Positions 31,728-41,306 of a DNA stretch of 64,000 bases are shown here, piece after piece. The stretch lies in NCBI GenBank assembly GCA_004293445.1, contig RDYP01000017.1, positions 18,443 through 82,442 of the forward strand. The letters run 5' to 3'. A program made the position numbers and the translations under genes. The notes beneath the pieces were generated by a model. It saw only the letters and a program-made list of their open reading frames with translations. It had not been told where the DNA came from and ran no database searches. How positions within the stretch are numbered: the stretch's first letter is position 1; every line of letters starts with the position of its first letter. The stretch comes from Verrucomicrobiota bacterium. GTDB lineage: Bacteria > Verrucomicrobiota > Verrucomicrobiia > Verrucomicrobiales > Akkermansiaceae.

Positions 31728-32690
31728 ATGACCCCGGATGACTCTTCTTCTCGCCCGCCCGTTCGAAAGGGTGTGGACCGACATTTTATTCAGTCGGGCG
31801 AGCCTCGCTTGCCCGATTTGCAGCGCGTGCGGCGTGCCGGGAGTGTCGGGCAAGCGGGTCGTGTCAGGCGTTCGCGTCGTTCGCGCCGTTCGGGAGACCG
31901 GACTGAGGGGGCGACCGGGCGGGTGAGCCGAGAGGTCGCGATTGGTGCGGCTTTGTTGGTGTTGCTTGGTTTTGCCTGTGTTGGATTGTGGCTGCTGGGT
32001 CGGATGCGGGCGAAGGGGCGGGAAGAGGCGGGGATATCGACGGCGGCGCCCGAACTGGCGAAGGTGTGGACCGGGCCGCATCCTCATGCGGTGGTCGAGA
32101 ATTTCACGAAGGCATCGACCCATGCCGAGCGGTTGAAGTGGGTGCGCAATCCGGATCGGGTCGGGAGGGTGATGGAGGCGTTTTTTGCGACGGGTCCGGG
32201 CTCGACGGAGAAGATCAAGGGGTCTTTTCCGATGACGGTAGGCACGGTGGGTGAGATGCTTTACGAGAATTATCAGGTGGATCTGGAAGGTGGCGGGCGG
32301 CGTTGGCTGAGCGTGTCGGTGGATCCCGATGGGGCCAAGGTGGACTTCGATGCCTATGCGCGGAGGGGTTCGGAGTCGTGGGAGGACCTCCTTTCGGGCA
32401 AGGTGCCGGAGGCGGAGGTGATGCGGGTGCAGCTCAAGCCCGGGGGCTTTTACCTGCATGGTTTTTCCGATGAGCTGCGGTGGATGAACTACAAGGCATC
32501 CTCTCCCGATTTGGCGGAGGACTTGGACTTGTATGTCGAGCGGGGCGGTCCGGCGGAGGCGATGCTGCTGGAGCAGGGTGAACAAGTGGATCACGTCACC
32601 GTGTCGCTTCGTGCGGTGGGGGACAGCGCGGGGCGGCGGCAGTTTGAAATCACCGCGGTAAAGGCGGTGGGCTGGGTATTGGCTGACTAG
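31728..32690 (+). CDS. Hypothetical single-TM protein with Arg-rich N-terminus
   Basis: RRSRRSRRSGDRTEGATGRVSREVAIGAALLVLLGFACVGLWLLGRMRAKGRE; start codon uncertain. Confidence 0.6.
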   Translation: MTPDDSSSRPPVRKGVDRHFIQSGEPRLPDLQRVRRAGSVGQAGRVRRSRRSRRSGDRTEGATGRVSREVAIGAALLVLLGFACVGLWLLGRMRAKGREEAGISTAAPELAKVWTGPHPHAVVENFTKASTHAERLKWVRNPDRVGRVMEAFFATGPGSTEKIKGSFPMTVGTVGEMLYENYQVDLEGGGRRWLSVSVDPDGAKVDFDAYARRGSESWEDLLSGKVPEAEVMRVQLKPGGFYLHGFSDELRWMNYKASSPDLAEDLDLYVERGGPAEAMLLEQGEQVDHVTVSLRAVGDSAGRRQFEITAVKAVGWVLAD

Positions 32691-32705
32691 TCCGGCCGCC
32701 ACGGA

Positions 32706-33995
32706 TCACTCGGCGAAAGTCTCGAGTCGTCCGGCGATGGCGGCGGGAACCACGGCGGTGACCAGGATGTCATTGTCCTCGTAGTTGGTGGAGAGGACTT
32801 TTGCATCGCGGTGGAGCATGCCAAGGAGGTCGGCTCGGCTTTGTGGGATGCGGTAGCGTTGGCGGCGGACGCGATCGGCGAGGACCGCGGAGCAGCGTTG
32901 GAGGAGATCTTCCATGCCGAGTCCGGTGAAGGCGGAGATCTTGAGAGCGTCCGGGAAGAGCTGGCGGAGTTCGGCAAGTCGTTCCGGGTCGGTGACGCGG
33001 TCGATTTTGTTGAGTACGGTGATGGTTGGCTTGTCGATCGCACCGAGTTCGCCGAGGACCTTGAGGGTGGTCTCGTGAAAGCGTTCGACTTCCGGTGAGG
33101 TGGCGTCGAGCACGTGGATCAGGAAATCGGCGAGCACCGCTTCTTCGAGGGTGGCCTTGAAGGCCTCGACCAATCGGTGGGGGAGGTTGCGAACAAAGCC
33201 GACCGTGTCGGTGATCAGCAGCGGCTGGCCATCGGGCAGTTCGATCTTGCGAGTGGTGGTGTCGAGGGTGGCGAAGAGCATGTCCTTCGCCATCACGTCG
33301 GCCCCGCTGAGTTGGTTGAGGAGGGTGGATTTGCCGGCGTTGGTGTAGCCGACGATCGCGGCGTGGGGCGTCTCCATTTTTTCCCGCTCCTTGCGCTGGG
33401 TGGCGCGCTGTTTGCGGACCTCTTCGAGTTCGCGGCGGGCGCGGTCGATGCGGACATGTGCCATCCGACGGTCGACTTCGATTTGCTTTTCACCCATGCC
33501 GCGCGCTGCGCCGCCGCCTTGACCGCCGCCTGAGCCGCCTTCGCGGTCGAGGTGGCCCCACATGCGAGCCATGCGAGGCAGGGCGTATTGCATGCGGGCG
33601 AGTTCCACCTGGAGGCGTGCCTCCTTCGTTTGGGCGCGCTTGGCAAAGATGTCGAGGATCACCTCTTCGCGGTCGATCACGCAGACATTGGCAGCCTTTT
33701 CCCACTCGCGCTGCTGGGATGGAGCGAGTTGGTTGTCGATGACGATGCAATCGCATTCGTGGGCTTTGGCGAGTTCGATGATCTCGGCGGCCTTGCCGGT
33801 TCCGCAGAGGAATTTGCGGTGCATTTCGCGGCTGCGGGCGAGGACCTTTTCGACGACTCCGATGCCGAGGGTGGAGACGAGTTCGCCGAGCTCTTCGAGC
33901 AGCGCTTCAGACTCTTCTTCCTCGCGGGGGTCGAAATAAAGACGGACTAGCAGGGCGCGCTCGACCAGTTGGGGTTTCTCGCGGACTTCGAACAT
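32706..33995 (-). CDS. hflX: GTPase HflX
   Basis: GGSGGGQGGGAARGMGEKQIEVDRRMAHVRIDRARRELEEVRKQRATQRKERE, AIVGYTNAGKSTLLNQLSGADVMAKDMLFATLDTTTRKIELPDG, LITDTVGFVRNLPHRLVEAFKATLEE. Confidence 0.97.
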   Translation of the reverse strand: MFEVREKPQLVERALLVRLYFDPREEEESEALLEELGELVSTLGIGVVEKVLARSREMHRKFLCGTGKAAEIIELAKAHECDCIVIDNQLAPSQQREWEKAANVCVIDREEVILDIFAKRAQTKEARLQVELARMQYALPRMARMWGHLDREGGSGGGQGGGAARGMGEKQIEVDRRMAHVRIDRARRELEEVRKQRATQRKEREKMETPHAAIVGYTNAGKSTLLNQLSGADVMAKDMLFATLDTTTRKIELPDGQPLLITDTVGFVRNLPHRLVEAFKATLEEAVLADFLIHVLDATSPEVERFHETTLKVLGELGAIDKPTITVLNKIDRVTDPERLAELRQLFPDALKISAFTGLGMEDLLQRCSAVLADRVRRQRYRIPQSRADLLGMLHRDAKVLSTNYEDNDILVTAVVPAAIAGRLETFAE

Positions 33996-34078
33996 TCGGC
34001 CCAGCGCTTAACATCGGTGGGGGGCGTCTGCGAGGGGGAAAAATCGGCCGGGTGCTGGACAGTCGGGAAGGGTCGCTC

Positions 34079-35488
34079 ATGCTGGGCGGGATGTGTTTTA
34101 GAGCGTGGTTCGGATTTCTGTTGGCAGCCTTCGTCGTGGTGGCGGAAGCGGCGCCGAATATCGTGCTCATCCTGGCCGATGATCTGGGTTACGGAGAATT
34201 GGGCTGTTACGGCCAGGATCGGATCGCAACGCCACATTTGGACCGCATGGCGGCGGAGGGACTGAAGTTCGAGCGCTTTTATGCCGGAGCTCCGGTTTGT
34301 GCGCCATCGCGCTCGGTTTTGATGACGGGTCGCCATACCGGTCACACGCGGGTGCGGGGGAATGCGCCGCGGGATCGTCGTGAGATCCAGGCCTTGCGGC
34401 AGGGCGACGTGACGGTGGCGGAGTTGCTGCAAAAGGCGGGCTACGAAACCGCCCTGATCGGCAAGTGGGGTTTGGGCCACGAAGGCAGTGAGGGGGGGCC
34501 GGAGCGGCAGGGTTTCGGCCACTTTTTCGGCTATCTGGACCAGCATCACGCGCACAATCCCTATCCGCCGTTCTTGATTCGAAATGGCGAGCGGATCGTC
34601 TTGCGCAATGGTCATGTGGCGGGGACTGGCAAGGGTGGTGCGGGAATCGCGGCGACACCTGTGGACTTCGCGCCGGACCTGATGGCGAACGAGGTTTTTG
34701 AATGGATCGGCGCGCGTGAGGAAAAGCCTTTTTTCCTGTTTTGGTCGCTGATCACGCCGCATGCCAACAACGAGGGAGCCCGTCACGGGCGTGGGCAGGA
34801 AGTGCCGGATTTGGGGGCTTATGCGAACAAACCCTGGCCTTTGGCGGATCGGGCCCATGCGGCGACGATTGCGAGGATGGATGCGGATGTCGGTCGCCTG
34901 TTCGCCTTGTTGAAGGAGCGGGGATTGGATGAGCGCACTCTGGTGTTTTTCACAAGTGACAATGGGGCGCATCGCGAGGGGGGCAACGCGCCTGAGTTTT
35001 TCGCTGCGAGTGGGCCCCTGCGCGGCATCAAGCGGGATCTGCACGAGGGGGGGATCCGGGTGCCCGGAATTGTGCGTTGGCCGGGGTCGACTCCGGCGGG
35101 CGCGAAGTCGGCCTCGGTCCTTGGATTTGCCGATCTGCTACCGACTTTCGCCGCAGTGGCAGGGACTGGGGAGCGGGTGCCGAAGGGGCTGGATGGGATC
35201 GATTTCTCGCCCTTGCTCCATGGTCGCACCTATGAACCGCCTGCCGGGCGAGTGATGTATTGGGAATTCCACGAGGCCGGGTTTTCGCAGGCTGTTTTGA
35301 TGGATTCCCGCTGGAAGGCGATCCGGTCGAAGAGCTTGGATGCGCCGGTGATGATTTACGACTTGGAGGGGGACGCTGGGGAAGAGATCGACCTTGCGGC
35401 GAGTCGTGAAGATCTCGTGACGCGGGCGCGGGACCTGTTCCAGAGCGAGCGGAGCGAGTCCGCCGACTGGCCGGTGCGGGGTGAATGA
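34079..35488 (+). CDS. Arylsulfatase (Cys-type)
   Basis: PNIVLILADDLGYGELGCYGQDRIATPHLDRMAAEGLKFERFYAGAPVCAPSRSVLMTGRHTGHTRVRG; CxPSR formylglycine site. Confidence 0.95.
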   Translation: MLGGMCFRAWFGFLLAAFVVVAEAAPNIVLILADDLGYGELGCYGQDRIATPHLDRMAAEGLKFERFYAGAPVCAPSRSVLMTGRHTGHTRVRGNAPRDRREIQALRQGDVTVAELLQKAGYETALIGKWGLGHEGSEGGPERQGFGHFFGYLDQHHAHNPYPPFLIRNGERIVLRNGHVAGTGKGGAGIAATPVDFAPDLMANEVFEWIGAREEKPFFLFWSLITPHANNEGARHGRGQEVPDLGAYANKPWPLADRAHAATIARMDADVGRLFALLKERGLDERTLVFFTSDNGAHREGGNAPEFFAASGPLRGIKRDLHEGGIRVPGIVRWPGSTPAGAKSASVLGFADLLPTFAAVAGTGERVPKGLDGIDFSPLLHGRTYEPPAGRVMYWEFHEAGFSQAVLMDSRWKAIRSKSLDAPVMIYDLEGDAGEEIDLAASREDLVTRARDLFQSERSESADWPVRGE

Positions 35489-35502
35489 GAGCCGGGTGGA
35501 GC

Positions 35503-35841
35503 TCAGCGCTCGGTTCTGAGCCACTGTTCGTGGCCCCAGAGACCCCAAACCACGCCGGCGAGTCCTGTCGTCAGGAGAGCGATCGGTGCGAGTGAGATCC
35601 ATTCGCTCAGCGTGGCGCTGGTGGCATCTCCCGTGCCCGGCGTCAGCACCAGAGGAGCGATCAGCACCCAGAGTCGTCCGATCAGAAGCAGGAAGGCTCC
35701 TGTTGCAAGGAGCGAACCGCCCCATGAGCGGTAGCGCTGAGAGAGTCGGACAGCGGCCAAGCCAAGGAGGCCGAGGCCGAGGACTCCGAAGGCATCGAGG
35801 AGGAAGCCGCCTTTGACGAAGACATCAAGCAAGAGGTTCAT
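35503..35841 (-). CDS. Small membrane protein of unknown function
   Basis: MNLLLDVFVKGGFLLDAFGVLGLGLLGLAAVRLS... three hydrophobic segments. Confidence 0.5.
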   Translation of the reverse strand: MNLLLDVFVKGGFLLDAFGVLGLGLLGLAAVRLSQRYRSWGGSLLATGAFLLLIGRLWVLIAPLVLTPGTGDATSATLSEWISLAPIALLTTGLAGVVWGLWGHEQWLRTER

Positions 35842-36244
35842 GGAGGGGGGATGAGGCGGGGGTGGGGGCTGCGACAGGAGCGGGCGAAGTGGCAGTTTCG
35901 AAAATGCCGGCGTGCAGGGCGAGGCCTAGCCCGAAGAGGAGCCATCCGCCGTTCAGAGACAGCATCTTGACGACGTGCCAGACGAGGGCCCAATCGGGAT
36001 CGACAGGGGCGATGCCGACCATGGACAAGGGGGTGAGGACACCGGCCTGATAGAGCGGCATCACCACGGAGTAGCCGATTGTCAGCATGGAGGCTCCGGC
36101 CATCATGCTTCGTGGGGCCCAGCCTTTGGTGCCACGGGTCATCCTCCAAGCGGTCAGCAGGAGAAAGGCGCCCATGACGATCATGAAAACCGGGCGCATG
36201 GCACCAGTCGACGCGAGTAGAGAGACGGTGGGGGGAAACGTCAT
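35825..36244 (-). CDS. Membrane protein of unknown function
   Basis: MTFPPTVSLLASTGAMRPVFMIVMGAFLLLTAWRMTRG... multiple TM segments; overlaps the 35503..35841 start. Confidence 0.5.
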   Translation of the reverse strand: MTFPPTVSLLASTGAMRPVFMIVMGAFLLLTAWRMTRGTKGWAPRSMMAGASMLTIGYSVVMPLYQAGVLTPLSMVGIAPVDPDWALVWHVVKMLSLNGGWLLFGLGLALHAGIFETATSPAPVAAPTPASSPLHEPLA

Positions 36245-36514
36245 GTCGGATACAAAGTCGATTCGTAAGTCGCTCTGCAAGAGTAAATTAAATCGTATTT
36301 TAAGAATACAAAGAGAGGTCGATAAGTGTGTTTTTTTGATGGATGGGGTCTCCTTGAAATCAAGGTTTCTTAGACGATCGCTTGCTCAGAGGAGCGGTGC
36401 CGTGGCGATCTTCCCAGTGGGGCTCGATGGGCGGATGGGGATATGGGTTCGCAGGGTGAACGATTCGCTGGATTTGGGGCTTGGAAATCCCGTCGTGGCG
36501 GGCTGAATCGCCGC

Positions 36515-36964
36515 ATGTTCAGCGCCAGCAAGCTTTCCGATGACCAGAAGTCCGCTCTTCATGCCTGGGCTGCGGAGGGGGCTTCGATCGCCGACTTGCA
36601 GAAGCGCTTGAAGGATCAGTTTGGGATCGCGATCACCTACATGGATGCGCGGTTCATGGTGCTGGATCTTGGCATCGAGCTGCAGGACGCGCCGAAGGAG
36701 TCGGCAGCGGTGATTCCAGAAGTGGTGCCTGCCAAGCCGGTGCCGACGGGAGTGGTCGAAGTGACGATGGACAGCCTCGCGCTGCCGGGGGCCTTGATTT
36801 CCGGCAAGGTGAGTTTCTCGGATGGCGAAACCGCGATCTGGATGCTGGATCAGTATGGGCGTCCGGGGCTCGATCCCGACACCGTCGGGTATCGTCCCTC
36901 GCCGGAGGACATTGCCGACTTCCAGAAGCAGCTCTCGGAGCTGGTCCGCGCCAAGGGGATTTGA
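36515..36964 (+). CDS. Conserved-looking hypothetical protein
   Basis: MFSASKLSDDQKSALHAWAAEGASIADLQKRLKDQFGIAITYMDARFMVLDLGIEL... soluble 149 aa with HTH-like N-terminus. Confidence 0.6.
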   Translation: MFSASKLSDDQKSALHAWAAEGASIADLQKRLKDQFGIAITYMDARFMVLDLGIELQDAPKESAAVIPEVVPAKPVPTGVVEVTMDSLALPGALISGKVSFSDGETAIWMLDQYGRPGLDPDTVGYRPSPEDIADFQKQLSELVRAKGI

Positions 36965-36986
36965 AGTCCGAGCCGCGCGGCCTTGG

Positions 36987-39212
36987 TTAGAACGACCCGT
37001 TGAGCTTCCGGCCGGTCCAGAAGATTGCGAGCAGTAGTATGATCCCTGCGACCGTGGCGGCGTGGGACCAGAGTGGCAGGCGATTTTCGATGGGCCGGGG
37101 TTCGGGCAGGGCGACGATTTCGCGGATCAGGTCGGGCAGTTGGTCCGGGTGGATCGTGCGGCCTTTGGCGATGCGTGACATTTCCTCGAGCACTTCCGGG
37201 CGGGCGGGTTGGCCGATGGGTTCGAGCTCGATGCCTTGGGCGAGCAGCGTGGTTTCGATCGCTTCGGCGTCGGCCTCGTCGATGGCTGCTTTGAGTTTCC
37301 ATTCGCCGGGTTGGTTGATCTTGAGTCGTCCGGAGTAGGCACCCCACGCACTGTTGTTTTTTTCGAGGCTGATCCGTCGCAGGCTGCCGTCGGGTGCTGT
37401 GGCATCGACGAAAACCGTGCCCTCCTCGAGGGGCGTACCGTTGGCATCGAAGGCGTTTGCGTTCAGCGCAACGCTGTCTCCGGGAACCGGGCGCTCGGGG
37501 GTGAAGTAGAGTCGGACGCGTTCCCCGGCGGCCATGTTTCTTTGGTAGGACATCCAGCGGGCGACTTGGCCCCAGAAGCGGTAGTGGTATTTGTCTTCCA
37601 CGCCACGGCGCCAACGCCAGGCAGAATCGATGCCCATGAAAAGCACTTTGCCGTAGCCAGCGCTTTTGGTGATGATGATGGGGATGGGACCGAAGCGGCC
37701 GCGGCGGTTGCTGTGGACGGCGAGGACTTCGGCTCCGCCCTTGGATTTGATCACGGGTGCGTGCCAGTGGAAGCCGGGAAGGCTGCGCCAGACTTCGGGG
37801 TTCGCTTCCTCGGAGTCGGCGAGCATGGTCAGCAGCGAGCTGCGGCCTTCGCTGGTCAACGTCAGGGGGGAGGCGACGGGGTCGTGGAAGCCGCGCTTGT
37901 TGGCATCGTCGAGACTAACGGGAACGAGATCGCCAAGGGCGCTGTCGAGCAGGGTGAACTGGTTGCCCTGCGGGCCGGGCATGAAGACGATACCGCTGGC
38001 CTGATTCTCCACGAGGCCGCGGAGCAGTTCGCATTGTTGTTGGGTGAGTTGATCGGGGGCGACGCCGACATCGCCGATGAAGATGACGTCGTAGCTTGAG
38101 AGTTCTTCGGGTTTTTCCGGGAAGTCTTGGATGTAGTCGGGCCCGTTGCCTCTGCCGAGTTGGGGGTGGAAGAGAAGGCAGGAGAGTTCGACGCCGGGGT
38201 CGCGGGAAAGGGCGTTGCGGAGGTAGCGGTATTCCCAGCGTGGCAGGGAATCGATGACCAGCACCTTGATCGATTCGGGGCGTCCGGAGAGGGCGAATTT
38301 GCGGGAATTGTTGGTGGCGATGCGTTCGCCGTCGGCGAGCGGCATGGAGAGTTCGAGGGTCGAGCTTCCTTCTTTTTCGAGTTTCCAAAGAATGGCGTCG
38401 TAGGTTTCGGTTCCGGGTGCGAGGACGATTTCCTTGGTCTTTTCCAAGCCGCTGTCGTCGCGCAGGCGGATGGTGGTGCGGACTTCGCGGTCGAGGGAGG
38501 AGCGGATGGTGAAGGGGATCTGAACGTTTTCTCCGACGATGCCGTAGGCGGGGGCGCTGACGGTGAGGAGGTCGAGATCGGGCAGACGTTTTTCGCTTCC
38601 GACGGGAATGGTGAAGAGCGGGATGCCGCGTTGAAGCAGTTTTTGGGCGGCGACGACGGGAGGGTTGCCGGTGTTGAAATCGCCATCGGAGAGGAGAATG
38701 GCAGCGCGGAGATTGGTTTCGTTCTCCAGCAGATCTTCGATGGGTGAAGAAAGGTCGGTGCCTGCGAGAGCGGGTGGGGTATCGGACGAGGGCGCGGAGA
38801 AGTCGCGGCGGAAGACTTCGTTGGCTCCGCCTTGTGAGAGAGTTTTCCACAAGGGGCTATCGAGGATGCGGTTCGTCCATGAAGCGCGTGAGATGACTTC
38901 ACGTTCGGGAGAGAGGAATTCGGGGAGTTCGGCGTCGAGGGTTTCCATCGACTTCGATGCATCGCGAAGGATGACGATCTGCGGCTTGGTTTCGGGGTGG
39001 ACGACGCTGAGCCACTCGGGTTTCCACAGCAGAAGTACGACGAGTAGCGTACAAAAGAAGCGGAGGGATTCGAGCACGGCGCTGCGCTTCGGGTGCGGGC
39101 TGCGTTTGCAAGCGAGGACGGCGAGGGCTCCGATGAGGACGAGCGAGGTCAGCCCGATCGCCAGAGTGGCCGGGGTAGGGGAGAAGTGGAGGTTTTGGAG
39201 GTGGAAAGACAA
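36987..39212 (-). CDS. Membrane-anchored VWA/glutamine-amidotransferase-like protein
   Basis: N-terminal TM segments, then ETKPQIVILRDASKSME, LRAAILLSDGDFNTGNP, IKVLVIDSLPRWEYRYLRNAL, C-terminal TM. Confidence 0.75.
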   Translation of the reverse strand: MSFHLQNLHFSPTPATLAIGLTSLVLIGALAVLACKRSPHPKRSAVLESLRFFCTLLVVLLLWKPEWLSVVHPETKPQIVILRDASKSMETLDAELPEFLSPEREVISRASWTNRILDSPLWKTLSQGGANEVFRRDFSAPSSDTPPALAGTDLSSPIEDLLENETNLRAAILLSDGDFNTGNPPVVAAQKLLQRGIPLFTIPVGSEKRLPDLDLLTVSAPAYGIVGENVQIPFTIRSSLDREVRTTIRLRDDSGLEKTKEIVLAPGTETYDAILWKLEKEGSSTLELSMPLADGERIATNNSRKFALSGRPESIKVLVIDSLPRWEYRYLRNALSRDPGVELSCLLFHPQLGRGNGPDYIQDFPEKPEELSSYDVIFIGDVGVAPDQLTQQQCELLRGLVENQASGIVFMPGPQGNQFTLLDSALGDLVPVSLDDANKRGFHDPVASPLTLTSEGRSSLLTMLADSEEANPEVWRSLPGFHWHAPVIKSKGGAEVLAVHSNRRGRFGPIPIIITKSAGYGKVLFMGIDSAWRWRRGVEDKYHYRFWGQVARWMSYQRNMAAGERVRLYFTPERPVPGDSVALNANAFDANGTPLEEGTVFVDATAPDGSLRRISLEKNNSAWGAYSGRLKINQPGEWKLKAAIDEADAEAIETTLLAQGIELEPIGQPARPEVLEEMSRIAKGRTIHPDQLPDLIREIVALPEPRPIENRLPLWSHAATVAGIILLLAIFWTGRKLNGSF

Positions 39213-39263
39213 GAGGGGGCAGTGGTCGGTGGTGCTTGCTGTTGATGGCTGGTGGTGTCGAGG

Positions 39264-41252
39264 CTAGGATTTGCCGGTGTGGGTAGAAAGAGCGCTGGGG
39301 ATGGTGGCTGGTTTTTTCGGTAGGCATAGCGCGGCCTCAGCGATGAGGAAGCAGAGCATGGCGATGAGGAAGCCACGCCACGCGTCGCGGGAGATCTTGT
39401 CCGTGGCCGAGGTGCCGCGGTCTTCGAGGAGTGTGAAGCCGGTTCCTTCGAGCAGCTTGCCGAGCTCTTCGCGGGAGAGGATTTCGGGGGCGTCTTCGGC
39501 TGGTGGACGGTTGAGGGCGAGGGTGCGGTCGCCGAGGCGGTGGATGCCGGCTTCGAAGGCGGTGTTGCCGGGGTGGGGCGTGCCGTAATCGTCGAGGCGC
39601 GTGTTCGTTTCGCCGGGGCGGGGAGCGGCCTCGCGGCTGCCGAGGGCGGCGAAGTGATCGTCATCGAAGCGTGCGGCACCTTCTGTCACGGCGCGCTGGA
39701 CGAGGGGCAGGAGGACATCGGCGTCGCCGAGGTTGGACCAGGTGTAGTCGGGGAGCGAGCCCACGAACCAAGCGGTGCCACGGTCGACGATGCGGCGGAT
39801 GAGGAAGGGTGCGCTGTCGTCCCAGCGGGCGAGGGGCGTGGATTCTCCCTTCGGCAGTCGACGTTTCACGGCTTTGAGTCGATCGGCGGGGATGGGGCTG
39901 CCGTCGATGCCATCGCGCAGGAGTCCGTCGTCACGGTCCCAAGAGTCGAGGATGAGGAATTTTCCCCGATCGGACTCGGTGACGGGCGACCACTGGAGAT
40001 CGAGGAATTTCGTGTCGTTATCTGCGGGCGGCGGGAAGAACAGGATTTCGCCTCCCGCGGAGAGGAAGCGGGTGAGGGATTCCGCGATTGCTCCGCTGGG
40101 CAAGGGGGCGGCCCATAGGATGGCGGAGAGGTTTTCGGTTTCCAGACCTGGGATTTGGTGGGGATCGAGCCGCTCTACGGATTGCCCGGCGAATCCGTCG
40201 GGCGCGGCTGCAATGGCGAGGTAGTTGGCCGCCTCGCCGGGTGCGGCGACGACGAGGCTTTTCACGGGGCGCGGCGGGCCGTAGGCAAAAAAGGCGACAT
40301 TGTCGCGCGGGTTACCATCGCCGGGGATCGAGAGCCAACCGTGGCCCGAGTTCCCGCTTGGCGGGATGGGTAGTGTTTTGCGGAAGCGGAGATTTTGTCC
40401 GACGATGCTGAGATTGGAAGTACTACGAATGCCGTTGAGCGTGGCGGTGAGGGGGAGATCGAGAGCGATGTTGGTATCCTGGTCGCGGCTGATTTCGAGA
40501 TCGAGGATGAGCTCGGAGTCGCTGCGACGGGAGGAAAGGATGCGGATGCCCTGATTGGCCGAGGGTTTTCCGCTCAGGGCGAGGATTCGGAGTTTCGGGG
40601 GCTGGGGCAGGGCGGCGAGAGCGGCGCGCGCCGAGGTCCAGCGGTCGTTCTGCGTTTGCCAGTTCGAGGCTTGGAGGTCGGAAGCGATCCAGACTTCCGC
40701 TCGGCCGGGGCTTGCGGCGAGGTATTCGCTGGCGCGTGAGGCGAGGGCGGAGAGATCGGCGGCAGTATCCGTGGCGGCGGTGGACGAGAGCTGATCGAGG
40801 ACATCGGGGCTCGGCACGTCCTGGGCCGTGCCGGATGCGCTGTCGATGAGGACGAGTCGGGTGCCGTCGAGATCGGCCATGGCGTCGCGGACGCGTTGCA
40901 GAGCGAGCTTGCGGCGCGGGAGATTGCCGTTTTTCGGCGTCGCCTCCATGCTGGCGGATCGGTCGAGGATGAGGACGACGAGATCGGGCTTGCCGCCGTT
41001 CCAGCCCATCATGCCGCTGAGCAGGGGGCGTGCCGCGGCGGTGGCGAGGGCTGCGATACCGAGGCAGCGGCAGGTGAGGATGAGGATGTGGCGGAGTTTC
41101 TTTTTGCCTCGCGACTCGCGGGTGGCCTTGAGGAGGAACTGCATGGCGGCCCACATCACCGTCTTGTGCCGCCTGCGGTTGAGCAGGTGGATGATGATGG
41201 GGATCGCTGCGGCGAGGAGTCCCCAGAGCAGGAGTGGTTGGAGGAAAGACAT
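39264..41252 (-). CDS. BatA/VWA domain membrane protein
   Basis: MSFLQPLLLWGLLAAAIPIIIHLLNRRRHKTVMWAAMQFLLKATRESRGKKKLRHILIL (BatA N-terminal domain) and DLVVLILDRSASM. Confidence 0.85.
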   Translation of the reverse strand: MSFLQPLLLWGLLAAAIPIIIHLLNRRRHKTVMWAAMQFLLKATRESRGKKKLRHILILTCRCLGIAALATAAARPLLSGMMGWNGGKPDLVVLILDRSASMEATPKNGNLPRRKLALQRVRDAMADLDGTRLVLIDSASGTAQDVPSPDVLDQLSSTAATDTAADLSALASRASEYLAASPGRAEVWIASDLQASNWQTQNDRWTSARAALAALPQPPKLRILALSGKPSANQGIRILSSRRSDSELILDLEISRDQDTNIALDLPLTATLNGIRSTSNLSIVGQNLRFRKTLPIPPSGNSGHGWLSIPGDGNPRDNVAFFAYGPPRPVKSLVVAAPGEAANYLAIAAAPDGFAGQSVERLDPHQIPGLETENLSAILWAAPLPSGAIAESLTRFLSAGGEILFFPPPADNDTKFLDLQWSPVTESDRGKFLILDSWDRDDGLLRDGIDGSPIPADRLKAVKRRLPKGESTPLARWDDSAPFLIRRIVDRGTAWFVGSLPDYTWSNLGDADVLLPLVQRAVTEGAARFDDDHFAALGSREAAPRPGETNTRLDDYGTPHPGNTAFEAGIHRLGDRTLALNRPPAEDAPEILSREELGKLLEGTGFTLLEDRGTSATDKISRDAWRGFLIAMLCFLIAEAALCLPKKPATIPSALSTHTGKS

Positions 41253-41306
41253 GGAGGGGAACGAACCGAAGACGCGCGGAGGTCGCCGAGGAGGTCGCGG
41301 GGAGTT

